Shown: piece by piece, positions 26,901 through 40,800 of the stretch | How positions within the stretch are numbered: position 1 is the first letter of the stretch | Layout of the letters: every line of letters begins with the position of its first letter | From: Temnothorax longispinosus | Lineage: Eukaryota; Arthropoda; Insecta; Hymenoptera; Formicidae | DNA: 64,000 nt | Direction of reading: 5' to 3' | Assembly: GCF_030848805.1 (NCBI RefSeq) | Contig: NC_092361.1 | Coordinates: forward strand, 16,885,406 to 16,949,405 | Notes under the pieces: generated by a model | What the model was told of the DNA's origin: nothing | Database searches by the model: none | The model's input: only the letters and a program-made list of their open reading frames with translations | Position numbers and translations under genes: made by a program

Positions 26901-28859
26901 GGAAGTGACGTTATTTACTCATTATAATTACAATTTAATATAATTAATTTTCTTGGAAAAAAATATATGATTCTTTAGATAAAAATTAATTTTTTTGAAA
27001 TTCGTGATTTTTAACAGTCGTTATTATCACATCCGAAATAATATTTGATTTTTCGCAAGAAGGAAATTGCGTTAGGTATTCTTTACTCTCAACGCTCTTT
27101 TTCATCACGAGAATTCTAATTGCCGATCAAATTTGTTTAGGGGATGTTTTCGTAGCCTTAAGTCCCTTAGACAGGCCGCGGCATTCTTCGCTGGAAATAA
27201 ATATTTTCCGCGCAGGTACGAACACGTGGTTTCTCACAATCGATCACCGATCCATTACAAATCTCGTACACGACTCATCCCCTCCTCATCAAAAGACACC
27301 TTCCTGCTTCTCTCCCGTTTATCTCGCGAAGAAGCTCCGAGTCCGAGGAGACGCGCCTGGCCACGTTTATTGAAAGAAAATATGTCAAAGGAATTTACAA
27401 AAAAGGCACAACTGAATTTCACGACAGTTCAGTCGTGGACAATACGGTCCTGCATCCGGACATTTGACTTTTGTCCGGGGTTTCGACTATTACGGTTTCC
27501 TCTGCTTCTCGTCTCGTAGATCTTACGTTCAGGACGTTCACATCACTGAACGTTCATGATCCTGATCTCGAAGACGCTTCTTCTTGCCATTCATGACGTA
27601 AAAGCGGCGTAAAATTTATGCGAACATTGTTCGGATTATGCATGATAACTTGTCAAATCATGCATAATCCGAAAAGTTATCGATCTTTTAATTGATGATG
27701 TTAAATTAAAGTGTAAGAAACAGAATATTTTAAATATTTAAATAAATGTATTTTATAAAGTATTAAATATTTGAAGTAACATTTCAGGGAAATATGTTAG
27801 AATGGCCTTTGGTTGCAACGTACAGTTGTTTTGTACCCAAAGCCGCTGTGTTGTTATATCCATACGGCGAGGATAAGTAGGCACGGTATTACTCTTCAAG
27901 ATAAGGTAGTACACCATCACGATAAGTACTGGCAATGAGACGCAAAACGCGATTCTCTTATAATTAACGATTATCAAGGAACGATTAACTAACTCTCGTA
28001 ATTAATAAGTCATAATAGAATCAAGACAAATGGTACTTCTATCAGCAAATAATTATCTATTAGTTTTGTGTGTTTTACTCATTTAAAGTATTGTATAATT
28101 CAAGTTGATAGAGACTAGGAATTATAATTATATACGATATTACTTACGAACGATAATGACTTATTTAATTATTAACTGATTACTTAAATTTGAATATATC
28201 TTATTGTGTCATGCTTTAAATTTTAATAATTAAATATAATTTATTTAATAATTATTTATATAATTATTTACTATCTTTGAGCGCGGAGCATAATATGTAT
28301 CATATTAATCTCATCGGATCGATAACTTAAGTGGCAGAAAATTGATATATCAATTTATATTATTTATTTATAATAAGTTATAAATTATAATGTACACATT
28401 TTATTGAATTTACACAATTGAATTACATTTTGCATATATATAATACTGAATTTTCAATTGCATATTTTCGAACAATCTTCGGACGCTGTTGCGTTCAATT
28501 ATCAAACTCCATTTTATTAATCTCGTTGTTTCGTATAATTGTTAAGTTGAAGCTACAGATTTTACTTTAAAAATTTTCAATTATTTACGGAATGTAAATG
28601 AACGTAATTGACTCCAATGGATTGACTGCAAATTAAACGACGTGCTTAATTAGTAAGCCATTAATTAACTTTGCATTTTTATATTTAGTTACGTGGCATA
28701 AATTCGGGGTACATTGATAAATTATGTTCCCTTCGCTCGAGATTCGCCGTTACTAATTAATAAGATATAATTAATGTCAAGCGGATAATAGTTTCGTATA
28801 TGAGCATACCTTTTCACTTTATTCTTTCGTCGCAATACAATACAATAAAGTGAGCGTCA
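23941..28859. other. Non-coding DNA
   Basis: Mostly AT-rich, with a GC-rich patch at about 24,740-25,190. A 16-bp hairpin at 27,630-27,673 is listed separately. Open frames are short and unrecognised. Confidence 0.45.
27630..27673. repeat. Perfect 16-bp hairpin
   Basis: TTCGGATTATGCATGA (27630-27645) is followed after 12 bases by its exact reverse complement (27658-27673). There is no T-run or coding context. The core holds ATGCAT. It could be a cruciform-forming element, a remnant of a palindromic transposon, or a small RNA hairpin. Confidence 0.75.
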
Positions 28860-29073
28860 CATCGGGAGTGTAAAGTGTCGTGCGTGCAATTAACGTCGGG
28901 AGTGCCGTATTACGAAGTGTCTCGTATTCTGGTGATTAATACACGCTCGGTCGTAATTAACTGTGTTTTCGCGAGTGAGAATTGTACAAGTGACATGCGA
29001 AGGAGCCGCAATGGAGAAGTAAAAGAGGAGGAAAGGAGATCTAAGTTGCAACTCGACCGCTGCGCATCATATC
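28860..29073 (+). other. Possible untranslated first exon
   Basis: This island of moderate GC content lies between very AT-rich flanks. It ends in TATCC|GTAAGTAAT, a near-consensus donor at 29,074, and is preceded by a CAATACAATACAATAAAG stretch at about 28,831. It contains a 67-codon frame without known similarity. This may be a 5' exon whose downstream exons are outside recognition, or chance. Confidence 0.2.
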
Positions 29074-32000
29074 CGTAAGTAATAGATTATATTTTATTAT
29101 AATTTGAGAAAATGGATTTTTATGACGTTTTTATGTTAGATATACGTAAGATATGTATAGATGTATTAATGTAACATATATATAAATATATATAAATATA
29201 AATTATACAGATAAATATAATATCTCACAAATCCACTCATTTAAAATGTATATATGCAAGAACAGATTAACTTGTAAGTAAAAAGAACCAATTATATAAA
29301 ACAAAGATAAGAATACATAGAGTAAGTTCTGGTACAAAGCAGTACATAATAGTCATTTTTACAAAAGATTGCTGTACAATGAATCTTTGCACTTATGTAT
29401 CTATTACATGGTAGGGTACATTATTTTCTTTTGTTTCGCGATACTATAGGCTAGCTACTATAGGCTTTGATTATAATTTAAACACTATTGTGATCTTGAC
29501 TTTTGTATTAGAATTTTCAATTTTAATTAATTTTTAGAATAGGTACGTTATTAAAGATAGTTGTGGGACATCTCATATATAAAAACATAAAAAGTATTTC
29601 AAATTTTTTGTATATGCGAAACAATATAAAGAATACTCCTGAATATTCTCCAAAAGCTTTTCCGGACATCCCTGACGAATCGCGAGATCGAAGTTGAAAC
29701 TGCAGGATGTGAGCTTGATCGATAAGTCGACCTTGTGGCTACACAAGAATCTCGATTTCTAATCCTATCGTTAAATGTATCCCGTAGCCTTGTTCTTTTG
29801 CGCGTGTATCGGGATGTACGGGCGTTTCACCCCAAAGTTTTTGGGCTCCGCAGAAAGGGCAGAAAAGGGGCCGCTTGCCTCGAAGCACGGATTGGATTGG
29901 ATCAGCTTAACGTTGATTTAAGCCAATCAGCAAACAACCGGTCACCAGTGCCGAATCTCAGCATTGATCTCGTTAGAGCTCTTACAACTCCAATGTTGCG
30001 TTCCACGCAGCAATAGACATCGCCATTCGATTCACACGCCGCGCACCGGTTCTTTTCAGTTCTTTCTACTTTTACCGTTTCCTTATAGGGCAGTTACATT
30101 TTACTTTAATTACAAGGTCTGGAACTATCAACCCTTTGTACTCGAAGCTACTTTCATAAAATTGAAAAGTAAAAATTAGTAATCGAGCAAGGCTTTTTTT
30201 AATACTACGAAATTTACGAATAATTATATATTATAATAATGCCCAAATAATTTTTATAAAGTAAGAGACATGGGGTAAAAGTAGACAATTTCTATAATTA
30301 GAAAATAATCACGATAGATAACAGTGACAAGCAATCCATAAAATCCATTATTTAACTTGGTTATATTAGAGAATTTAAAGCGTTTCGTGCTTTTATTGTT
30401 ATTTCCATTTATGACGTGAATGAAACAAAGCCACAGATAGATTCGTGCCTGTACGTACATTTGATTTACATAACGTCATATTACTACCTTTTGATCAGAC
30501 GAAACTGGATGCATAAGCAGCTAAGTGGTCGCGAATGATCGTATAATTTGGGCGAGTATTTCCGCGCTGGCGGCATAACGACGTGGCTAAACGCACTTCT
30601 ATAAAGTCGCACACATTGCACGCAAATAATTCACACAACGGCGGAGGACGCGAGGTGGATGTTAGTATTTTAAGCCTATTTAAGTGTGTTTGTCGTATAA
30701 TATTGACATCGTACACACAAGCAAAGAGAGCACGCGTACACCCTTGTTCGCGCGCGAGCGCCCGTTCCTCTCCGTCTTTTTCTCTCTATCTGCGTGCGCC
30801 TGCTCATCTCTCTCTCTTTCTCTCGTTTCTTTCGTATGCTCGTGTGACACTACGACCTGCACTACCCTCCTTCCCTCCATAAACTTATAGATGTGTATGC
30901 GTAGAGTCCCGCATATATACATATATACGCGCGCAAAAACGGGAAGAAGCCGAGGGAGCAAGTGAATCAAATCGCGTTGTGTGCTCGGCAAACGACGCTT
31001 GGCGTCGCGACGATTTTCTTGTAGGAACGAAGAATGAAAGTTTCTTACTCAGGAACTGACTCGCCGACTGATGCATCGCGATTACGGATTTGCATGTACT
31101 TAACACTTTATCCATTGACGCAGTGCCTACTGCGGATATTTTCAAAATTTGCCAAAAGAATCTTTAAAATATAAAATAAAAATTCTTAAAAAAATAATAA
31201 ATTATTATTAATCGTACTACAATACGAATTACATAACATATGTATGGCAATGTAATAAATATATAATGTGTTATTTAAATATATGAATATATAATAAATA
31301 TAACAATAATCAAATAATTAGGTTTAGCTTTATTTCTTCAGATTTTTGAAAATATAGAGTTTGAATTTACTAATTTATTTTTTTACAAAAAATTTATTAA
31401 TGACAAGATAATGTTAATAGTTAATTTCTTTTAAACATATTTGAAAGCTGTACTTTTTATGTTTAAATTGGTATTATATATTATATATTGTGCAAGTAGC
31501 AGGTAAATTATTTATTGAATGTAAGGTTTATTGTAAGGAATTGTTTTCTAATATATTACTACTTTTTTAATTATCATATCTTGAACGATTACGATCAGTT
31601 AAAATCTAATAATTCGAAATAATCGCAAAATCTAATTGCAATTATTTGCTCCCTCGATAATTGTTTGCGGATTTTAAATGTTTCAAACGCGGTCGGCTGC
31701 TCGTTAAGCCTGATAATTAAAACCTGAGTCATCGAGCACATTCGATCGGCGCTACAATGAAAGTCGAGTTTCCGGTTCTTCGTCGTCTCGCGATGAGAGA
31801 TGATCGGTATATGACATTCCTTTAATCCGTCTCATGCTCACGGTTCTTCCTACAAGGGAGGGAGCAACAGTTCCGCTTGTAAACGGTAGCCGAAAAGTTG
31901 TCAGCGAGACCGATAATCTCCGGGTAGTCATGACAAATTACGGACGAAATTATGGGCCTGGCAGGGTTCTGCGTCAGGACCCGCCAGGATAAATGAGCGA

Positions 32001-34430
32001 CCTGGTGCCAGGTGGGGCGTGTTCGTCCCATGCTGCGAGGCGAACAATTACGTAACACCATAAAACGCGCCACGAACGCAGCGGGGATTCCCCTGGAAGA
32101 GCCACGAATCGATTTGTACACGAAAAGATATGTGTGCAGTCGGCATATCGCCATCTCTTTACACCCATTGTAAAGTTGTATGTCAAAAATTGTGAAAACG
32201 AGAACGGAGACAACTGAGAACTCGAGGGATACAATGTTTAATTTATATTAATATTTTTGTAACTGCACATACAATTTGACAGTGTCGTGTTATATTTTGT
32301 GGAAGGTTACATCAGTAACCTTCCACATGAAATGTAAAGCAATCGAATTTATGGAAGCGTGATGGTTTTTTTATTTCTTATTTATGACAATGAACATGTT
32401 TACGTATAATGACAATAATAAAATCCGTATTAAAGCTCCATTTTATTCGGCCCAGTGACGTGCACGCATATATACTTGGCGTAATGTTTTAAATAAATTC
32501 CTGAGTGCAATTTTTGAACCATGCTAATGCGATTTGATACGTCGAACTTGTTTTTGTTTGTCACAAATATTTGCGCGCTGCAAAATCACACGGGAAAAAT
32601 CGGGGGGGGGGGGAGAGGCCCGGTTTCTCCAGTATGATCGAATCGGTGCATTCAGAAATCGGGTTCGTTTGCGCACGGGGGTCTGTAGTTAAGCGCGGCG
32701 GTCGCAAACTACCGCCGCCGCTCGTCGCCGTGCCGATGTTTAGGTAAGATATTCGTTCTCGCAAATATTTGGAGATTGTCTACAGCCTCTAACCACCGCG
32801 CACCACTCCATCGGCTCTTACATTTAATTAATGACGTGCACTAACGTCCGGGGCGTTAATGCGCCTTAACGCAAATGTCACTTTATCCGCGCTGTTTGCG
32901 TTCCGCGGGCATTGCTGACTTTATTACTATTATTATTCGGATAATCCGCGAAGCGAAACGTCGATTTGTCCTACGTAAATCACGCGATTCAATATTGTGA
33001 TGATCTGTGGTTTGCACGGGAAATTTATACTATTAAAATACTGATGATGATGTAGAATAGAGACGTCAGATATATATTGTAGATAGATAAATTTATTATT
33101 ATTTATTACTAAATACAACACTTTTAGGAAAGATTTATGAGGAATAGCATATGATTGAGAATCGAAAATACCTACCTTACAAATCCATTAGGAATATGAC
33201 TCATGTTAATAAAACACGGAAAGAAAGTAACGTATTATTAATGCAGCTATAATATTTCTATGAATTAAAGTACTAAGTATACGTTAAAATATTACTTAAA
33301 ATAATAGCAAATTTTTTTTATTATTTATATATTTTTTATTAATTTCTCTAAAATATATATTAAAGAATATTGATTTTTTCAGTGAGTTATATTAGTTAAC
33401 AAGAATGGCACAATTCAATTTTATGATTAAAACTAGTATGAGTACAGTAGGTGCTTTAAAACTTTTTGATGAAAATGTAGCACATATATGGAACAAGACA
33501 CAAGACAAACATGGAAAGGTGATTTTATAGTGTTCGGGTTAATCATGCGTGATCGTAAACCGCAAACCTTCGGGGTAGATAGAGGCTTCGTAAAAAACCG
33601 CAAGTCCTTCTGAATAATGTGGTCAACCATTAATCGGTTGTTAGGGTTGTCGAGGGCTACTATGGTATATTTCAACACCGATTATCCGTGAATAATCTAA
33701 TTATGTAATATCAAGCGTACGATATAATTGATTTTAGTATAGCGTATTCAATTAATTATAAAAAACCTGTTATTAAAAACCTGTGACAGAATCAATAGAA
33801 AGGAATCTATATAATTAAAAAAAGAGAGAAAGAGCGAGAAGGAAGGAAAAAAAACCAATGCACATGTCGACCGTCGACTCTCCAATCCATCGAGGTTGTT
33901 TTGATTTATCCTTCCAATATTCCGTAGCCAATTCCACTACGGCCGTTTCTTTCATTTATAAAATGGTTTTTGGCCACGCACACATGTACGTATATTTCGG
34001 ATTTCCATTGCAGGATATCGCGTCGACCGATTTCGGTCATAGCTCTTTGAGACATATGTGGGAATTGGTACGCGTCCACGAAATCGCGATTAATCCGAAT
34101 TCACGCGCGGCTGCACGGCACGTCGCGATACGTAAATCGAAATCGCGGCGTGTAGGTGAATATATACGGTTTTTTTCATTTCGGCGCGAGTGCTCATGGT
34201 TTTTTCTGGAATCGTTGGGTGGAGATGGACGATCGCATGAAGGTAAACGCGATGCATGGTAGACGAACATGCGAGCACGGAGGACAAGCGAATCGGTTAC
34301 ATTAATCTTCAGCTATTATTAACATAGTAATGGACGGAAAAACAGAAATGAAATAAAAAGTCACAAAGAGATCATTCTTTAATTAAAAAAAAAATAATAA
34401 TGAATAAAAATGAAAAACATGTTACAAAGT
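29074..34430. other. Non-coding DNA
   Basis: AT-rich overall. A TC-rich and CpG-bearing patch lies at about 30,720-31,010, a poly-G tract (ten G) at about 32,602-32,611, and a donor-like TTTAG|GTAAGATATT at about 32,740. No recognisable gene. Confidence 0.45.
32298..32327. repeat. Perfect 13-bp hairpin with 4-base loop
   Basis: TGTGGAAGGTTAC (32298-32310), loop ATCA, then the exact reverse complement (32315-32327). It is too short for a miRNA precursor and has no known element context. Confidence 0.75.
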
Positions 34431-34491
34431 ATATCTTTTGTAAAGTTTTATTTTATGTTTTAAACATAAAATAGAACTTTACAAAAGATAT
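34431..34491. repeat. Near-perfect 61-bp palindrome
   Basis: Two 30-base arms (34431-34460 and 34462-34491) flank a single base and match at 29 of 30 positions. The core is ATTTTATGTTT-T-AAACATAAAAT. The lone mismatch would be a G-U pair in RNA. It is AT-rich and non-coding. Confidence 0.8.
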
Positions 34492-36191
34492 ATTTTGGGG
34501 CGAGAGGCTGCCGTTAATACGAAATGCGCGCAAAATTTGTAGGATTGTGCACGTCGTACAGTTAGAAAAAAAAAGAGAGTCGTTGATTAAAACGGATTTT
34601 TCATTCGCACTTGTTTTCGGTTCTGCGGAGGACCGTTGTTGCAATCGAACGACTGCGCCAGGAGGCAACGACAGAAATGAATAGTTGATTAGCGCGCTAT
34701 GTACGTGGTTGCGAGCGTCGTGCGGGCCGGCAACTCCACCGGTATCTGGTCACTTATAATGTATGGCCTAGTCAGGTTCGTGGCGCGGTCCAGCAGGGGG
34801 TTCGGTTGACAAATCATTAACTATGCATCGAGCCGGCCTGCAAATACACGTTACTAGTGCTTCTCCGTACTGGCCCGATCCCTACCCCGCGCCCTCCACG
34901 GTATACCCTTGTCCTACTCCTGCCCACGTCAACCTCTTGTTTCCTCTGGCCGTTTCGCGTTCGCCACCATCACTGACCTCCGGGTGCAATAGTCGACCTC
35001 CGCGTCAGTCCCCGAAATTGGCAATTCTAGTCGATCGGTTAAGCATTATGTATGATATTATGAAAAATTGTTACTTTAAGTCATTTCTCTCGCAATAAAG
35101 AGTTATTTTTTTTATTTAATCATTAGCCTTGGATTATACATCATAATTATAAGAAAATATGTAAAAATAGTACGTCTTGTGTTTACACTATAACATTGTA
35201 GACATACAAGAAGTTTTTGTCCCATATAACATCAACTTATTTATTTTTTAGAAAAATGCAAATTAATATTGAACGATTATAGTAATTATGAATATTCCTG
35301 TGATTGACAAAGGTAGAGATGCTTGTAAAATCCGAAGATAGAATTTGTAAGTAACAATAAATAATATGCTGACTATGGAATCAATTTTACAATTTTCACA
35401 ATACTAAAATCCTTTTCTCTTTATATTGAAAAAGAATTCAGCTGATATTCCTTATATATGACTCTATATAAAGTGTTTACCTTTTTTCCTTTTTAAATCA
35501 GATCGTACAATATATAGCGTACAATGAGCGGAAAATCAGCGTCGCGAATAGTCGACAGTTACGATTAATGGGGATGCACCGTGGGCTTTCATCTCGCTAA
35601 TGATCCGCTGCAATTTGTCGGCCAAAAGCACAATCGCGGTCGGGCCTTGCGAAAAAAACTCGTTAAAAGCGCGCTGTTTGACTGCGATCGGCATAGGTCG
35701 GTCAGCGCGACGGGGATAAACAGGGATAAAATAGAATCCGCGAGATGCGGCGCGGGCGGCGGGGTAGGACGCGAAGCCGCGGAGGGTAGCACGGGGCGGC
35801 TGATGATGCGGTTTGAAGCCACGCGTACACGGGAATTTGTTGTGCGTTATGCGGCCTCCAGGTACGTGGCGGCCCGGGGGATGAAGAGTCGGGGGGTGGT
35901 GGAAGGAAGAATCAGTGGAGGACCAGATCGGACCGGGGTTAGGGTCGGCACCAGGGTTGCTCTGCACGCTCGGATACCGGGGGGAGCGTCGCGGGAACGA
36001 GGGTGGCAAACCCCCTCGGCGTGAGGGTGAGAGCGAATTCGCGGCATTAAACATGGTGGACTCGCGCATTGGTTGCGCAGTAGCTGGGCGTTACGGGCCG
36101 CACCATCGACCAGCACGGCGCACTATACCGGTCCGCTGTATACCAACCATCCAGCGGCGTGTTCATCCCCTCTCATTGCGGAGAGAGAGAA

Positions 36192-36225
<34 letters not shown>

Positions 36226-36852
36226 CGAGAGAAATAGAAAGTGAGAGAGTCGGGCTTCCTCGCTTTCTCCATAGCTCCTAAGGCGAATTTGCACGGTGCA
36301 TTTTTGATGATCAGAGGATGCATTATTTGTGTGATAAAACGCATGCTAGTCTTCCAATTTTCTAGGAAAAGCAACGCTATATCTATGGTAAATCTAATTA
36401 TAAGAAAAATTTTAATTATAGATTATAAAAAATAATTATATTAGAGGTATATGATTAAAACTATACCATAATTATAAAATAAGTTCTGAACAAGTACATT
36501 AAAAAGCATCTTTTAATTTCTTAAAAGAAATATATAGAAAAGTATGAATAATAATAAAGTATAATAATCGGTTCAATACAATATCAAAAATATAAATAAT
36601 TTTTCGTATATAAAATCAAGAATGTACTATGAAAATTTACTTTTACTTTATGTGCATGATATTTGTATCACTTGTATGTGAACGAATACGCATAATTCTT
36701 TCTTGAAATGTGTTTCTTGTCAAATTTGTCTGATTGTGAGTCTCATCAAGCCAGCTTTAGTCAAAGCCTGGAAGCATCGATCGTGTAACTTAATTTGATT
36801 CGATAATGTTCAGGATCGATTGTAATCGGTTCCGGAAGACGCTTGATTCTAT
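34492..36852. other. Non-coding DNA with CpG-rich island
   Basis: CpG-rich patches lie at about 34,680-35,060 and 35,540-36,180, and a GA-rich microsatellite at about 36,180-36,238. Large overlapping frames at 35,536-36,069 (reverse) and 35,581-36,024 (forward) reflect composition and show no domain. Confidence 0.45.
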
Positions 36853-36908
36853 GATGCATATTAATGCGATTGCGTGCTCGGGATAGGGCAATCGCATTAA
36901 TATGCATC
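36853..36908. repeat. Perfect 21-bp hairpin with octamer-like core
   Basis: Arms at 36853-36873 and 36888-36908 are exact reverse complements, with a 14-base loop. Each arm contains ATGCATATTAATGC, overlapping POU-octamer-like and homeodomain TAAT motifs. Arm length and loop size resemble a short RNA hairpin or a hairpin transposon remnant. The duplex is perfect, unlike most animal miRNA precursors. Confidence 0.8.
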
Positions 36909-37802
36909 GGCTACTTAAGTATTCGTTTGTCGTTAAAAAATAATTGCCAGGCATTTAATGAAAGATAATGTATGCGTACGTAATTTTGTTCTATCATTAA
37001 TTTTATAGAGGAAAATACAAGTAATAAATGAAGCTTGCACAATTACTGAAATTAGGATTTACGTGTATGCACGCGTATTTCCTCACCGAAAGTGCGTCGT
37101 AGGTAACGCCCGCGTTGCAGTACGTTTTAAACGTAATTCAAACAATATTCGCATACAATTGATATAGCCAAGTGCGATATTCAATAAAACGCGTAACCGG
37201 AAATATTTACTTTAGAAAGAGCTAGGAAATCGAATAAACGGCCAAAAATTAACTTGCAAATTTGCTTTGTAGTCTAGATATCCGCGCTGTAGTTCGCGTA
37301 TCACTAATTAAAAAGACGTTACAAAATGCAACATTGAAAAAGACGCGATTAGTAAAAGTATGTTTGTTTAACTTTAAAAATTACACAAATCCCAAGTTAT
37401 TCTAGTATGAAATAGAAAAAGTGAATTAATTATTATTTATTACATATATAATTTACATAACTTAATACTTAAATGAGTAAAAGAGTTTGTTCCTTGTCTT
37501 ATTACATTTTATTAAGAAAGTTATAAAATACTTTCTCTATCTAAAGTCATTTTGTTTAAAAAGCGTTATAGCCTCCAAATATTTAGCTGTCTGAAAATAA
37601 CTTATAAAAATTTTATAATCTTCTAATACACATGGCACATATACAAATACGGATTTATAATAAAAGGATTGCTACAAGATATGTTCTAGTTCTCTTTACA
37701 CGAGAAAAATATTGTTTACACAGGGGCAATAAAAGTTACAAACGCAAAGATAATAAAAAGCACACGGAAGAATTATTTCAAGCGAGTGAGCCAGAGAGAG
37801 AA

Positions 37803-37834
<32 letters not shown>

Positions 37835-40800
37835 GACTGAAAGAGGGAAGGAGGAAGACGCAAAGGCGATTCGGCGGGTCTGATAGTCTGATAGAAGAAC
37901 GAGGGCTTGGAGAGGAGAGGATGCGCGAGTATAATAAAGGGTAAACACATTCACCGGAGCGGCGGAGGGTCCTTCGCGATTTCGTGAGATTTTCAGTTAA
38001 TTTTCTGGTTCTCTCTCACGGACCACTCCATCAGGCGCTCCTTCCAGGCTTCCTGGGCTATCTCCCGTCCACCATTTGGATCCTCGGCCCCCGAGCCCTA
38101 CCCTTCCGTAAGAGTTTCCAACCCTTCCAGCGAGGTAGCCTGGTATAATATTCAATTACATAGCTGCAAGTAAAGTCAAACAAGCCCACAGGGCCTGCAA
38201 ATCTTTCTCCCTCTCGCTCTTTCTCCTTCTGTCTCCTTCCCTCGTCCTCTTTCGCCCTCTTCCCGGGTTGGACGAGTGAGCCCGCGGGGAGTGGGAGGAA
38301 GTATACACCCACCCGGTGTATATACACACCGCGTTACTCCACGTTACTTTATCGTAGCGTTCGCGCAGTTTGCAGAGACGCCTGGCCATCGTAACGAAGA
38401 GAGTGCAAATTCTTGTTTGGAAAAGGAGGGACTGCAGGCTACTCCAAACGTAAACGCTCGTCTCATCCCGTCGCGTCGCGCCGCGGAGGAGTAGCGCGTG
38501 CAGTTTGCGAGGGTTGCACCGTCTCAAATCCCTCTTTGTTATGAGATGCAGAAACGATATCCCGTTCTTCCAAAATGTACGTAATTAGATAATAGCTAAC
38601 TTGAGGAGAGGGGAGGGGGCTGGGGAAAACAAAATGCTATGGTCCCTTACTTTATCTAATACCATATGTGCGTAAGTGCTATAAAACGCTGAAATACATA
38701 TAATTATTTTTTATTCTTTAGGAATACTAATTTATTATTTTTGCAAACTTGTATCATGTATTGATTAAAATATCCTGTAGCTAAGTAAATTTAACTTCAG
38801 TGGTGCCATCTGTAGAGATCTCGTGGAATGAATAGATCCTAAATTTATCTAGATTATCTAAGATCCTAGCTAAATATTGTGGGAATAAATTAAAAACACA
38901 TTACTTTCAAATAATGCATTGACATTGCTGCACCTGATAAAATTAAAACTCTTTTTTGTTTAAAATGATTAGGTTTTAAATCTTTCTATTCGTTTATTAT
39001 TATATAATATAAAAACACGTTTTATATTGCTAAAATAAATTATACATTATTGTAAAACAATAATGAGAAATTATTACAGAACTAAAAATAAAAAAATATA
39101 TATAATTAACAGAATCAAATAAGAGCAGTGACATATTTAAACAAAATGTAATTTCGTATACTACGATTTACTCAAATAATAGCACGTAAGTCTCGAGTTA
39201 TACTAATTCGCAAATTGAGGAGGGATGATTTACTTCTTTTCTGCCCCTCAATTATCAACGATGATGCGCCGACAATAGACCCCGAAGTCGCCCGGAAACG
39301 CGGTATAATATCTCACGTTTAACCGTGGCGAACCCCTACGATCGACGCCCGTAACTACCCCTTGACGTACTAGGTGAATTAAATATGAATAAGCAGAATG
39401 CCGGTCGACCGAGCAATTCTCATGGCTCGTCCGGCCGATGAGACAAATGGTCATTTAATGGCGCTCGTATGGGGTAATTGAAAGAGAGGATTATTGGGCC
39501 CGAATTACTCGTCTGCGTAATGTATTTTCGCGAAATCTAGTCAGCCTTGTAATTTAATCTTGCGATCAAACGGATACAACATTTAGCGTAATATATACAT
39601 AGATCCGCTGCATGCACATGTGTGAAATCTGATTGAAAACGCAGATTGATTACATAGCATTTTTTTACGGATAAATATACCGTCATAAAGAAAAAGAAGT
39701 GTCATATCATTACATATGTCATTTTTATGAATTATTGATATGTAATAGTATGATATTTTTCATTCAAGGTGCGCAGATAAAAACAGTTTCCCGTGGATAT
39801 CGTGCGCGTTACCTACCCTCTCTCGTGCGTCCTTAGTCTACCTCGACAAACGGAGTCGCAATTATATCTTGAACATCGAGAATTACATCGAGACGGTCGA
39901 TTAGTCAGTCCGAGATTATCAGTGAGGAATAAAGGTTGTCTCCCATCTCGATTTCTTGCTTTTGCGTTTCTTCTGCCTCTCCTTTCGCCTTGATGAGGAA
40001 TTCTCGCCGGCTCTCACGAACACCGGGCCAGCCGCCGCTTAATTCCAGCTAATTAATAAACTTTTACCATCTCCGTGTTTGTACTCATTCCCCGCGCGTA
40101 CTCGTCCACCTTCCTCCCTCGCCCCCTTTTGTACACTCCTCCGTGAAGAGGGAGAGAGAAAGGAAGAGAGAGGGAGGTGGGAGGGGGAGAAAGCGAGAGC
40201 GAGAGCGAGAGAGAGAGAGAGAAAGAGGAGAGACAGCGTTCGAATTCATCTACTAACCAGTTCGCTTCAAAGGGTGGCTTTGCTCGTTCGCTCGGTCCTT
40301 TCTCTCACCGTTCTATCATCCTTTCTCTCCCTCCTGCGTCGTTTCCACCTCCTCTTTCTGCTTTTACTCCGTTTTCCCCTCAACTTTACCCTTTCGAGAG
40401 CGAATTCAATCCGCTTCAAAGACACCGTACAATCATCCGCCTTCTGGTATCCGACGTTCCACCTTGAGATTTTCTATTCCTTCTCCCTCATTTTCCACGC
40501 TGTGAAAGAACCGTCCATTGTAGCCGCAACATTTCCAACCCGTTCGTCGAGTGTTTCCAACTGCATGCGGATGATCCTCACATGTTCACACGCACACGCA
40601 TATATATGCGCGAAGCGGTGTAATTGTTTCTCGTGACATGATAACTGTAAGATTATAAAATGTAATGTTAATGGAAACAAGCAGAATATCACCATTCAGT
40701 ATACAATTATAATTTTAAGTATGCTTCTTGATAAAATATTATTTTGCTACTTGAACGATTGTGTGAATTTCTCAATTAAAATTTGAAGTATTTTTTATTT

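Noticed and set aside
35536..36069. Overlapping long frames on both strands
   Set aside because: CpG-rich composition without recognisable domains; neither strand is favoured.
40079..40636. 185-codon forward frame
   Set aside because: Crosses GA and TC repeats (Arg/Glu and Ser/Leu strings) and does not begin with an ATG; low complexity.
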